Positions 7,495 to 15,180 of a stretch of DNA of 17,061 nt are shown here, piece by piece. The notes beneath the pieces were generated by a model that saw only the letters and a list, made by a program, of their open reading frames with translations, searched no databases and was not told where the DNA came from. Numbering within the stretch: the stretch's first letter is position 1; the number at the start of each line of letters is the position of its first letter. Position numbers and translations under genes: made by a program. The stretch lies in NCBI GenBank assembly GCA_903888395.1, contig CAISTO010000167.1, forward strand, positions 1-17,061, written 5' to 3'. This DNA is from an uncultured Bacteroidota bacterium. Lineage in GTDB: Bacteria > Bacteroidota > Bacteroidia > UKL13-3.

Positions 7495-9057
7495 ATGAGA
7501 AAAAAGACTGCATTACTGATATCCTTATTTTTAACTTGTATAACTCCATCCATAACTTTTGCTCAACTATCCTCTTCACAAATTGATTCATTAGTAGCTG
7601 TTGCTTTGTTGAAATTTAAAGTAGCAGGAACTGCCATTGCCATTTTGAAAGATGGAAAAGTAATTCATTCAAAAGGATATGGCGTGTCGGATATAAACAC
7701 TAAAATAGCTGTCAATGAAAATACTAATTTCCAAATAGCCTCCAACACCAAAGCATTTACAACAACGGCACTTGCTATTTTGGAAGAAGAAGGGAAAATA
7801 AAGTGGACCGACAAAGTGATTGCCCATATTCCTGAATTCAAAATGTATGATGATTATGTTACCAAGAATTTTAATATACAAGATTTATTAACCCATCGTA
7901 GCGGACTTGCATTGGGTGTTGGCGATTTGATGTTTTTTCCAGATGGCTCAGATTTTACAATTAAAGATGTGGTAAGTTGCTTTCAATATTTCAAACCTGT
8001 TTCAGCCTTTCGAACAAAATTTGATTATGATAATTTATTGTACATGGTGGCAGGAGAAGTAATTACAAGAGCCAGTGGCATGAGTTATGAATTGTTTGTA
8101 CAAAAGCGAATTATTGAACCTTTACAAATGAACAATTCGTTTGTTGGTTATTTACAGCAAGACAAAAGTAACTTGGCAACGCCACATTCATCTGAATCTG
8201 GTAATATTAAAACTATAGATAGTTATGACATTGGAATGGCAGATGCGGCCGGTGGAATATTCTCTAATGTAGCTGATATGTCGAAATGGATGATGCTGCT
8301 TTTAAATAAAGGAAAGTATGGTATTGATTTAAAAACTCCCTTGTTTTCATTAAAAAATCACCGTGAAATGTGGCGGATACATACAGTTTTAAAAACGAAT
8401 CAAAATCCAAGATATAATTCCCATTTTAATGGCTATGGCTTGGGCTGGGTATTAACAGATGTGGTGGGAAAATTTAAAGTTTCTCATACTGGTGGATTGC
8501 CTGGGATGCTTTCTATAGTAACAATGTATCCTGATTTAAATTTAGGTATTGTCATTTTAACCAATACTGAAAATGGCGGAGAAGCACTTTTTTCATCCAT
8601 TACAAATACCATTGCTGATAGTTATTTAGGTTTAGATGATAACGCATGGATAGATAAAATGGTATCGTGGAGAAATGATGATAAAAATGAAGAGGATAGT
8701 ATTACCAACAAAACTTGGGAAAAAGTTGAATTGGAAAAAAATTATAAGGTAAAAAATGAAAACTTTATAGGAATATATCAGGACAAATGGTTTGGGAAAG
8801 TAGAAGTGTTTGAAAAAAACAAGCAATTATGGATTAAATGTTATCGTTCCCCCAAATTAAATGGACCAATGGCTTTTTACAACAAAAATACCTTTGCCAT
8901 AAAATGGGAATACCAAGCAATGAATTGTGATGCATTTGCCCTGTTTTCTTTTGATAATACAAGTAAAGCCAAATCTATTAAAATGAAAGGTATTTCGCCA
9001 AATATTGACTTCAGCTTTGACTTTCAAGATTTAGATTTGATAAGAATTGACAAATAA
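7495..9057 (+). CDS. exported serine hydrolase (beta-lactamase fold) with C-terminal DUF3471-like domain
   Basis: A 520-residue protein of the class C beta-lactamase / D-Ala-D-Ala peptidase (Pfam Beta-lactamase, MEROPS S12) superfamily. A signal peptide (RKK at 2-4, hydrophobic core at 6-20) ends at FA|Q (A23/Q24). The active-site set is S83-N-T-K86 (SxxK), Y178-D-N180 (YxN) and H341-T-G-G, which replaces the KTG box as in many esterase-like members. Residues about 425-515 after the catalytic domain resemble the DUF3471 region often fused to these enzymes. Such proteins act as peptidases, esterases or amidases in the periplasm; true beta-lactamase activity is not implied. The substrate is unknown. 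No T9SS tail is present, unlike the paralogue at 12456. A short broken reading frame beginning ATGAAAACA lies just upstream at 7431. Confidence 0.85.
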   Translation: MRKKTALLISLFLTCITPSITFAQLSSSQIDSLVAVALLKFKVAGTAIAILKDGKVIHSKGYGVSDINTKIAVNENTNFQIASNTKAFTTTALAILEEEGKIKWTDKVIAHIPEFKMYDDYVTKNFNIQDLLTHRSGLALGVGDLMFFPDGSDFTIKDVVSCFQYFKPVSAFRTKFDYDNLLYMVAGEVITRASGMSYELFVQKRIIEPLQMNNSFVGYLQQDKSNLATPHSSESGNIKTIDSYDIGMADAAGGIFSNVADMSKWMMLLLNKGKYGIDLKTPLFSLKNHREMWRIHTVLKTNQNPRYNSHFNGYGLGWVLTDVVGKFKVSHTGGLPGMLSIVTMYPDLNLGIVILTNTENGGEALFSSITNTIADSYLGLDDNAWIDKMVSWRNDDKNEEDSITNKTWEKVELEKNYKVKNENFIGIYQDKWFGKVEVFEKNKQLWIKCYRSPKLNGPMAFYNKNTFAIKWEYQAMNCDAFALFSFDNTSKAKSIKMKGISPNIDFSFDFQDLDLIRIDK

Positions 9058-9186
9058 GGTAAACTTAATAAATTACTTATTAGAAACACAAAACAACATT
9101 TAATACATATATATGAGAAATAATGATTTATATACTCACTTGCTAATTCATCTTATTGATTTTCTAAAATTGTAATTGACACGTAT

Positions 9187-10029
9187 TTGAAATTCCGATT
9201 AATTAACCATAAAACAAAACCACTCTCATCCAAATACTTGACTGATGTTTATGATTTGTCATGTGGAGACAAAGAATTTATTTACTGTTGTGTTCCCAAT
9301 GGAGAATTAGGTATAACGGTTGTATTAGAAGGAGAATGCCATATAAAAACAGAAGATGGATGGCAGAAACAGTCAAACGTTCATCTTTACGGACTAATTA
9401 ATAAGGTTCAATCACTTAAAATGAGCCCCAATTACCGTGAAATTTCAATTGGTTTCTATCCACATTTTCTTCAATTGTTTTTAAAAGATTCTTTGCATTC
9501 AATTAATCCAAAAAATGGAGCCGATTTGTTTGATTTGTTTAAAAAAGATAAAGTAAATAAACTTTATGATAATTTAAGTAAATGTAATAATGATGTGGCT
9601 TTAATGAACAAAATTGAAGATTTTTTGAAAGACAATATACTTATTGAAGAACTGGACAAAAGGATTTTAGTAGCCCACCATTTAATTACAAATGAGAATA
9701 TGTATAAAGTTGATGAAATAAGTTCAATCTTAAATATTACATCCACCACTTTACGAACTCTTTTTAATAAACATGTTGGAATTTCTCCCAAGGACTTAAT
9801 CAAGATTCATCGAATAAAAAAGGTATTGGGCTTTCAAGTGACTTGTGAAGAATCACTCACTCAAATAGCCTATCATTTAAATTATTTCGACCAAGCTCAT
9901 TTCTGTAAGGATTTTAAAGATTCAATAGGTATTTCTCCTAAGCAGTATTTTATAAATAGCCAACTTAGTAATGATTTTTCCGATTTTCAACATTGGCGTT
10001 ATGATAGTTTTGGAAATATAATTAAATAG
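9187..10029 (+). CDS. AraC-family transcriptional regulator
   Basis: A 280-residue DNA-binding regulator. Residues 1-165 look like the ligand-sensing N-terminal domain of the DUF6597 type (LGITVVLEGE at 41-50, ISIGFYPHFL near 86-95). Residues about 172-255 hold the two helix-turn-helix units of the AraC domain: VDEISSILNITSTTLRTLF (175-193), then SLTQIAYHL, FDQAHFCKDFK and the signature GISPKQYF (248-255). The start is TTG at 9187. No in-frame ATG occurs between the upstream stop (9157) and residue 79, and the TTG gives a sensible N-terminus. A 20-codon ORF (9113-9175) ends 11 nt before it. The gene lies between two hydrolase genes; the M43 protease downstream is a candidate target by position only. 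Confidence 0.88.
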   Translation: MKFRLINHKTKPLSSKYLTDVYDLSCGDKEFIYCCVPNGELGITVVLEGECHIKTEDGWQKQSNVHLYGLINKVQSLKMSPNYREISIGFYPHFLQLFLKDSLHSINPKNGADLFDLFKKDKVNKLYDNLSKCNNDVALMNKIEDFLKDNILIEELDKRILVAHHLITNENMYKVDEISSILNITSTTLRTLFNKHVGISPKDLIKIHRIKKVLGFQVTCEESLTQIAYHLNYFDQAHFCKDFKDSIGISPKQYFINSQLSNDFSDFQHWRYDSFGNIIK

Positions 10030-10139
10030 TGGTACACCCCCTATTATTATAAAGATTCCTTAATACTTCCTCTAAAATATTGTTCTGTGAATAGTTAACT
10101 CACTTTCGATTTTTACAATTTTTAATTCTTCAATCGCAA

Positions 10140-10147
10140 TAATTTTG
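10140..10147 (+). promoter_or_regulatory. -7 promoter element before the metalloprotease gene
   Basis: TAATTTTG matches TAnnTTTG exactly and lies 57 nt upstream of the ATG at 10205. No clear TTTG is seen at the correct distance upstream, so the -33 element is weak. That would suit an activator-dependent promoter, but the case is only suggestive. Confidence 0.4.
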
Positions 10148-10204
10148 TCACTTAGACAGAACTAATGCGACAATTGCTATGCAGTTAATTTAAAAATTTT
10201 AATT

Positions 10205-12367
10205 ATGAAAAAAATAAAACTATTTACATTTTCCTTTTTACTTTCTTTTTCTTTTGTATCAGCTCAACAAAAAGAGTGTGGAACTATGGCAAATCTTGAA
10301 TATTTAAAAACGCAAGATCCACAACTTGAAAATAAAATGTTGCAAAATGAGCAATCATTACAAAACTGGATTAAAACGCATGCTAGTTCTAAACTAGGTA
10401 AGAAAGGTGCAATCATAACTATTCCTGTTGTTGTTCATGTAGTTTATTCCAATCCAACGGAGAACATAAGTGCTGCACAGGTTTTATCAGCGATAGCTAT
10501 TTTAAATAAGGATTATAGAAGATTAAATGCAGATACTTCAGCTACTCCTTCAGTGTTTGCAGCAGTAGCAGCAGATTGTGAAATAGAGTTTTGTCTTGCC
10601 ACCACGGATCCAAATGGAAATAGCACATCTGGCATTACTAGAACTGCTACTACGCAAACTAGCTTTTCTGGCGGAACTTTTAATGGGATAAGTTGGTCAA
10701 ATGATGTGGTTAAATATACATCATCTGGGGGCATTGATGCCTGGAATACCTCACGGTATTTAAATATTTGGATTTGTGATATTAATGGATTTAACGGTTA
10801 TGCTCAATTACCTGGCGGCCCCGCTAGTTCTGATGGTGTAGTCATTGATTATACAAGGTTTGGCAATATAGGCACAGCAGCTTGGGCCTCTATTACAATA
10901 AGAACTGCAACACATGAAATAGGTCATTGGTTAAACTTAAGTCATATTTGGGGTAACAACATTTTAGAAACTTCCAATTGCGGTAATGATTCTTGTGATG
11001 ATACGCCAACGGAGTCCTCGTCAACTTATGGATGTCCAACATTTCCATATAATACATACAGCGCATGTAATTCAGGTGCTAATGGTGAAATGTTTATGAA
11101 TTATATGGATTATACGGATTGCAGGAATATATTTACTAAAGATCAAAAGGCTCGAATGATAGCGGCTATAAATACATCTAGGCCAGGCTTTCTTACTAGT
11201 GTATGTCAGACGGGAGTTATATATGGTTGTACCGATCCTTTAGCTTGTAACTATTCTTCGCAGGCTAATGTTAGTGTTGATTGTAATTATACTACCTGTG
11301 CGGGTTGTATGGACTCAGCTGCATATTCTTACGATTCTTTAGCTACTATAAGTGATACTGCTTCATGTTTATACTGTAATCTATCAACTTCAGCAGTAGT
11401 AGTTAATGCAAGTAGTAAAAGCGCATTAGATGGTTCCGTTGATTTATCAGTGACTGGTTTTAATTGTATTACACCTACTAGTTTAGCTTCAAACTTTGGA
11501 GTAGCTAATGGCTCTACAGGAGTAATGTTCAACATGATAAATACTTCTGGGAAACCATTAACCATTACAGGGATTTCTCAAGGTAGTTATGGCTCCTACT
11601 TTGGTTCAGCCACCAGCTACAATATTTATTATTATCCTGGAACCTATATACCTCATATAAATAATACAAATGGTTGGATAGCACTTGCATCTAATTCAAG
11701 TGGAACAGTTCCATCAGGAGGAACGCTAACGGTTCCTGTATATAGTGATGCAATTCCAATGAAAGCCGTAACTATACCAGTTGGAGCAACATACGGTTTT
11801 TATCTGGGCCTAAATGGAACATTAACCTATTCAACTGCTACCGGAACAGCTGGTGTTACTCCTTGGGGAAGTGATGCCGCTCTTACAATTACTGTTGGAC
11901 ATAGTAGTTCTTTTCCAAATGTAGTTAATACTCCAAGAGCTCCTCTAATTCAAGTTCATTACGGAACCAATACTTCCACACTTACTTATCAATGGTCTAA
12001 TGGTGCAACAACTGAAGACATTACTGGAGTTGCTGCAGGAACTTATGCAGTAACAGCTACTGATTGTAATGGTTGTAAAACTTCTAAAACAGTTAATATA
12101 GGTTTGGGTTTAGGCTTGAGTGAAGAGCGATTAAACGTTATTTCTATACATCCGAATCCAGCAAAAAACCAAATCACTGTAAAAGTAGCTGCAAAATTAG
12201 TAGGTTCGGATTATATTATTCATGACTTATTAGGTAAGATAGTACTTAAAGGCAATTTGAATGCTGAAAATACAATGATTGAATTAGGCAATTTATCGGG
12301 TGGTATTTATTTGATAAGTATTGAAAATAATAATCTAAAGCAAACATTTAAAGTGATAAAAGAATAA
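10205..12367 (+). CDS. secreted M43-family metalloprotease with T9SS C-terminal domain
   Basis: A 720-residue zinc protease exported by Sec then T9SS. The signal peptide has KK at 2-3 and cleaves after A20 (VSA|QQ). The catalytic domain (about 60-330) carries HEIGHWLNLSH, giving zinc ligands H237, H241, H247 and catalytic E238, and a Met-turn in NYMDY (M301). These are hallmarks of the cytophagalysin/pappalysin family M43, which cleaves extracellular proteins. Residues 341-391 form a Cys-rich linker starting GCTDPLACNY, with a second related unit near 365-380. A repeat of SprB type starts at about 396 (ASSKSALDGSVDLSVTG) and seems to resume at 593-625 (TYQWSNGATTEDI, then a TDCNGC ending), with a Gly/Ser/Thr/Tyr-rich beta domain of about 155 residues between. 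Residues about 643-720 are a type A sorting domain beginning ISIHPNPAKNQITVKV. The ATG is followed at once by the signal peptide. Confidence 0.9.
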   Translation: MKKIKLFTFSFLLSFSFVSAQQKECGTMANLEYLKTQDPQLENKMLQNEQSLQNWIKTHASSKLGKKGAIITIPVVVHVVYSNPTENISAAQVLSAIAILNKDYRRLNADTSATPSVFAAVAADCEIEFCLATTDPNGNSTSGITRTATTQTSFSGGTFNGISWSNDVVKYTSSGGIDAWNTSRYLNIWICDINGFNGYAQLPGGPASSDGVVIDYTRFGNIGTAAWASITIRTATHEIGHWLNLSHIWGNNILETSNCGNDSCDDTPTESSSTYGCPTFPYNTYSACNSGANGEMFMNYMDYTDCRNIFTKDQKARMIAAINTSRPGFLTSVCQTGVIYGCTDPLACNYSSQANVSVDCNYTTCAGCMDSAAYSYDSLATISDTASCLYCNLSTSAVVVNASSKSALDGSVDLSVTGFNCITPTSLASNFGVANGSTGVMFNMINTSGKPLTITGISQGSYGSYFGSATSYNIYYYPGTYIPHINNTNGWIALASNSSGTVPSGGTLTVPVYSDAIPMKAVTIPVGATYGFYLGLNGTLTYSTATGTAGVTPWGSDAALTITVGHSSSFPNVVNTPRAPLIQVHYGTNTSTLTYQWSNGATTEDITGVAAGTYAVTATDCNGCKTSKTVNIGLGLGLSEERLNVISIHPNPAKNQITVKVAAKLVGSDYIIHDLLGKIVLKGNLNAENTMIELGNLSGGIYLISIENNNLKQTFKVIKE

Positions 12368-12424
12368 ATTAACTTAAAATCCTTTCATAGAAATATGAAA
12401 ATAACCAATTCAATTATTCAAAAT

Positions 12425-12454
12425 TACAAAAACAAAAACTACAAAAACAAAAAC
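12425..12454 (+). repeat. two tandem 15-bp copies abutting a start codon
   Basis: TACAAAAACAAAAAC occurs at 12425-12439 and exactly again at 12440-12454. The next bases, TATGAAAACAAAAAAA, look like a diverged third copy that contains the ATG of the serine hydrolase gene. The A-rich unit lies where the ribosome would bind. Confidence 0.6.
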
Positions 12455-12455
12455 T

Positions 12456-13973
12456 ATGAAAACAAAAAAATTACTATTCGCAGCAATCATCGTCTCTTTA
12501 TTATTTACATTTAAACAAAGTGCAAAAGCACAAACCGGTTATTATTCTCCTTCGCTTGTCAACTTTGATATGGCCATGACGAATCTTTTAAATAATTATG
12601 ATGTACCCGGTGGACAATTAGCCATTACTTATAAAGGACGTTTAGTATACAGCCGAGGGTTTGGACTTGCTGACAAATCAACAAAAACTGTTGTTTGTCC
12701 TGATAATATTTTTAGAATAGCAAGTTTGTCAAAACAAATTACAGCTATTACTATCATGCATCTTTACGAGCAAGGCAGAGTTGGTTTAAACGATACTGTT
12801 TTTGGCCCAAATGGAATATTGAATGATTCAATTTATCAAACTGTATTAGACCCTAGGGTTTATGGTATTACAGTGAAGCATTTACTTTCTCATCAAGGTG
12901 GTTGGGATAGAAATATTTCAGGTGACCCCATGTTTAGTACATATAATATTGCATTGGCTATGTCTGTTCCGCCTCCTGCAAATATCGAAACCATCATTCA
13001 ATATATGCTCAGTAAAGAAATGCTTGATTTTGCTCCAGGAAAAAATGCTGGATATTCAAATTTTGGTTTTGGCATTTTAGGAAGAGTGATTAAAAAAATA
13101 ACCAATCAGAGCTATGAGACTTATGTAAGAGATACCATATTAGCTCCCTTAGGTATAACAGATATGCACTGTGGAAGAAGTCTTTTAATTAATAAGCTTC
13201 CTAAGGAGGTAAATTATTACGATGATCCGAGCGCACCTCTTGTTCCTTCAATTTTTGATACTACTATATTAGTGCCTTACCCGTTCGGTGGTTTTAATAT
13301 GGAAACTCTTGAATCAGGCGGAGGATGGGTTGCTTCGGCTCAAGATTTATGTAAATTGATGTGTGCTGTTGATAAATTTAGCTCAAGACCAGACATTCTT
13401 TTATCATCAACCATCAATACCATGGCTACACCTATCCATTCTAATTTCGGTAGTCCTTATGCGCTTGGATGGTTTATTAATACCACTTCTAACAATTGGT
13501 GGCACGATGGTTCCCTAGGTGGTACCATGACCTATCAAGCCAGACGTAATACTGAAATAAACTATGCTCTTTTGGTAAATTCTAGTTACAGTAGTGGTCA
13601 ATATAATGCTCTAAGCAGTTTAGTTGGTACCATTATACCACTTATAACAAGTTGGCCAGCAATTGATTTGTTTGATTCAACAATTGTTTGCTCTCCAATA
13701 AATGCTGTAAATAATATTTCCAAAAATTCATCCTTGTTTACTGTTTATCCAAATCCTTCCAACGGCAAATTTACAGTTAAGTTTGAAGGGTTTCAACAGA
13801 CAGATTACAAACTTACAATCTGTAATTTATTAGGGCAAGAAATTTATACTTCATTTATTAAGGAACAACAATCTACAGCAGACATCGACCTTACTGATTT
13901 TTCAAAAGGAATTTATTTTGTGAAAATCGATGACGGAACGAATAGCTACAAACAAAAAATTATTATAGAATAA
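12456..13973 (+). CDS. secreted serine hydrolase (beta-lactamase fold) with T9SS C-terminal domain
   Basis: A 505-residue secreted member of the class C beta-lactamase-related S12 superfamily. The signal peptide (KTKK at 2-5, hydrophobic core at 6-19) ends at AKA|Q (A25/Q26). The active site is S90-L-S-K93 (SxxK), Y200-S-N202 (YxN) and H350-D-G352 in place of the KTG box. The catalytic domain covers about 32-405. Residues about 428-505 form a type A T9SS sorting domain: FTVYPNPSNGKFTVKF, a central CNLLGQEIY, and a terminal KGIYFVKI followed by KQKIIIE. The enzyme should therefore reach the outer surface or the medium. The substrate is unknown. It is a distant paralogue of the product at 7495, with different surface loops and no DUF3471. 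It lies 88 nt after the M43 protease gene with no clear terminator between, so cotranscription is possible. Confidence 0.88.
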   Translation: MKTKKLLFAAIIVSLLFTFKQSAKAQTGYYSPSLVNFDMAMTNLLNNYDVPGGQLAITYKGRLVYSRGFGLADKSTKTVVCPDNIFRIASLSKQITAITIMHLYEQGRVGLNDTVFGPNGILNDSIYQTVLDPRVYGITVKHLLSHQGGWDRNISGDPMFSTYNIALAMSVPPPANIETIIQYMLSKEMLDFAPGKNAGYSNFGFGILGRVIKKITNQSYETYVRDTILAPLGITDMHCGRSLLINKLPKEVNYYDDPSAPLVPSIFDTTILVPYPFGGFNMETLESGGGWVASAQDLCKLMCAVDKFSSRPDILLSSTINTMATPIHSNFGSPYALGWFINTTSNNWWHDGSLGGTMTYQARRNTEINYALLVNSSYSSGQYNALSSLVGTIIPLITSWPAIDLFDSTIVCSPINAVNNISKNSSLFTVYPNPSNGKFTVKFEGFQQTDYKLTICNLLGQEIYTSFIKEQQSTADIDLTDFSKGIYFVKIDDGTNSYKQKIIIE

Positions 13974-14014
13974 CAAATAGTATTTGATAAAAAATTAAAT
14001 ATAAACCCCATACC

Positions 14015-14140
14015 ATGAAAACAAAAAACTCTATTTAATATTATTCACAATAATGATTGTTTTTAGTGCCTTTTCCATTGAAAAAAAACATACTAGCTTT
14101 GGATACCATATAAAATGGAGAAATAATAAATTTAAAAATA
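14015..14140 (+). pseudogene. frameshifted remnant of a signal-peptide-bearing gene
   Basis: ATG at 14015 reads MKTKNSI then stops at 14036-14038. If the A6 run at 14023-14028 had one more base, the frame would read MKTKKLYLILFTIMIVFSAF, a textbook signal peptide, continuing to about 14140 where the terminator stem begins. The start closely resembles that of the 12456 gene, which has an A7 run at the same place. No mature domain is recognisable, so this is probably a decayed gene start. A slippage-controlled tract or a sequencing error is also possible. Confidence 0.35.
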
Positions 14141-14143
14141 CCA

Positions 14144-14178
14144 AAAAGCCATTGACGATTATTTCATCAATGGCTTTT
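14144..14178. terminator. bidirectional intrinsic terminator
   Basis: AAAAGCCATTGA (14144-14155) pairs perfectly with TCAATGGCTTTT (14167-14178) around an 11-nt loop, with A-runs on the left and T-runs on the right, so it can stop transcription from both sides. It lies between the rightward remnant and the leftward nucleotidase gene, 20 nt beyond the latter's stop. Confidence 0.8.
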
Positions 14179-14197
14179 AAAAAATTTGTAAATTTAT

Positions 14198-14650
14198 TTA
14201 AACTAGATGCAAATGTTTTAAAATTGATTCCCAATCCGGAAACTCCTCAGATCCAAATTGAATCCAATTACCTTCAAAATCCTTTGCACCATTATTGGGT
14301 CTATCATCAATTAAAATATCGCCCTTAATCAAATCTTTCCTATGCGTTAAAATGAGTTTCCTATTGGCTAACTCTCCAAATTGTTCTTCTAACCAAAGTC
14401 TCTTGTCTGTCCATGCTGAAGAATTATTCCAAGGCGCTGTACTCAAAAAATAAACTTCATAGTTATCAGATTGTAAAAGGAGCTTTACTGCATCTATAGA
14501 CCCTAAAATAGGCTTTAAATTTCTGAAGATGCCGGGAATAGTATCTGGATGTTCATCGTATGGAGAAATTTTTCTCAAGGGATGGGAATTCATTGCCGTT
14601 ATAAAATCGGCAATGACTCCATCTAGGTCTATGTGTAGTATTTTTTTCAA
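14198..14650 (-). CDS. HAD-family 5'(3')-deoxyribonucleotidase-like phosphatase
   Basis: A 150-residue cytoplasmic phosphatase of the HAD superfamily, resembling the NT5C / 5'(3')-deoxyribonucleotidase family that removes phosphate from deoxynucleoside monophosphates, typically dUMP and dTMP. Motif I is DLDGV (nucleophile D8, acid/base D10), motif II is S70-T-A-P-W, the motif III lysine is in THRKD (K105) and motif IV is IDDRPNNG (D115, D116). All catalytic positions are present and the length is slightly short of the usual 170-200. The start is TTG at 14650: it directly precedes KKILHIDLDG, and no in-frame ATG lies upstream. It sits one base after the stop of the 66-residue gene, so translation is probably coupled. 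Last gene of the leftward group, followed by a strong terminator. Substrate preference is inferred from the family. Confidence 0.8.
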   Translation of the reverse strand: MKKILHIDLDGVIADFITAMNSHPLRKISPYDEHPDTIPGIFRNLKPILGSIDAVKLLLQSDNYEVYFLSTAPWNNSSAWTDKRLWLEEQFGELANRKLILTHRKDLIKGDILIDDRPNNGAKDFEGNWIQFGSEEFPDWESILKHLHLV

Positions 14651-14651
14651 G

Positions 14652-14852
14652 TTATATTTTGACGCAACTTTTAATTCTTAATTTATCTGCACCAGGAAAC
14701 ATTGAGTTTAGCCAAGCGGCCTCTACTATTTTTTTTTCATTGTCTGATGTGCATTTACTAATAGTATCCGTATCCATCATAGTTTCGAATGTTTCCTCTT
14801 TAGAATATCCTCTTCTAATTACATCTAGCCTTACCTTTACTTTCCACATCAT
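14652..14852 (-). CDS. small protein of unknown function, 66 residues
   Basis: Not recognised. The protein starts with two Met codons (14852 or 14849), then a likely beta strand WKVKVRLDVI, a charged helix around SKEETFETMM, a middle with CTSDNEKKIVEAAWLNSMFPG, and a basic end with KLRIKSCVKI. Two cysteines (34 and 64) are present. It has no signal peptide. Its stop is 1 nt before the nucleotidase TTG start and its start is 41 nt after the 68-residue gene. Being sandwiched in a leftward group with such spacing is the main argument that it is real. A same-length ORF on the opposite strand is judged to be a shadow. Confidence 0.55.
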   Translation of the reverse strand: MMWKVKVRLDVIRRGYSKEETFETMMDTDTISKCTSDNEKKIVEAAWLNSMFPGADKLRIKSCVKI

Positions 14853-14893
14853 AATTTAAAAATTAATAAATTTACTCGTTTATTTTACGTTCT

Positions 14894-15100
14894 TCAGGCT
14901 TTAGTTCTTTCCCAAATATCACTACCGCTTCCAACTCCTCCACCCACTGTTTTTCCATGTTGAGTTTTTATTGCCTCAGCTATTGCACTTTCTCCCGCCG
15001 TAGTATTTAAATTAGATAATTCTAAAACTATTGAATCCCCTAGTTCAAGTTTTGTTCTTGATTCATAATGCTTGTTAATCAGTGTTAATTTAACTTTCAT
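14894..15100 (-). CDS. small protein of unknown function, 68 residues
   Basis: Not firmly recognised. It begins MKVKLTLINKHYESRTKLE, a beta strand and turn, then LGDSIVLELSN, a helix-like AGESAIAEAIKTQHG and a glycine-rich end (GGGVGSGS) before IWERTKA. The overall shape faintly recalls the short DUF6140-type proteins of Bacteroidota mobile elements, but this is too weak to name it. The ATG at 15100 lies 80 nt after the 412-residue gene's stop and no promoter is evident in between, so it is probably read as part of the leftward group. Confidence 0.5.
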   Translation of the reverse strand: MKVKLTLINKHYESRTKLELGDSIVLELSNLNTTAGESAIAEAIKTQHGKTVGGGVGSGSDIWERTKA

Positions 15101-15180
15101 ATTTTTAAAATTTAAAATTTCACCTACTCCTTTTTAACGTTGTTTTTCAGCTTATTTCAACAGTTTTTTATTGTTGGATT

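Noticed and set aside
12383..12400. TTTCATA...TATGAAA hairpin after the metalloprotease gene
   Set aside because: Seven mostly A-T pairs with no T-tract; not a convincing terminator.
12425..12454. Possible CRISPR repeat
   Set aside because: Two adjacent copies without spacers and no cas genes.
14053..14328. 91-residue rightward ORF
   Set aside because: Only its first 30 or so codons look like coding (signal-peptide remnant); the rest passes through a terminator stem and lies antisense to the nucleotidase gene.
14659..14859. 66-residue rightward ORF antisense to the 66-residue leftward gene
   Set aside because: The leftward frame has charged, protein-like composition and operon spacing; the rightward one is hydrophobic and isolated.
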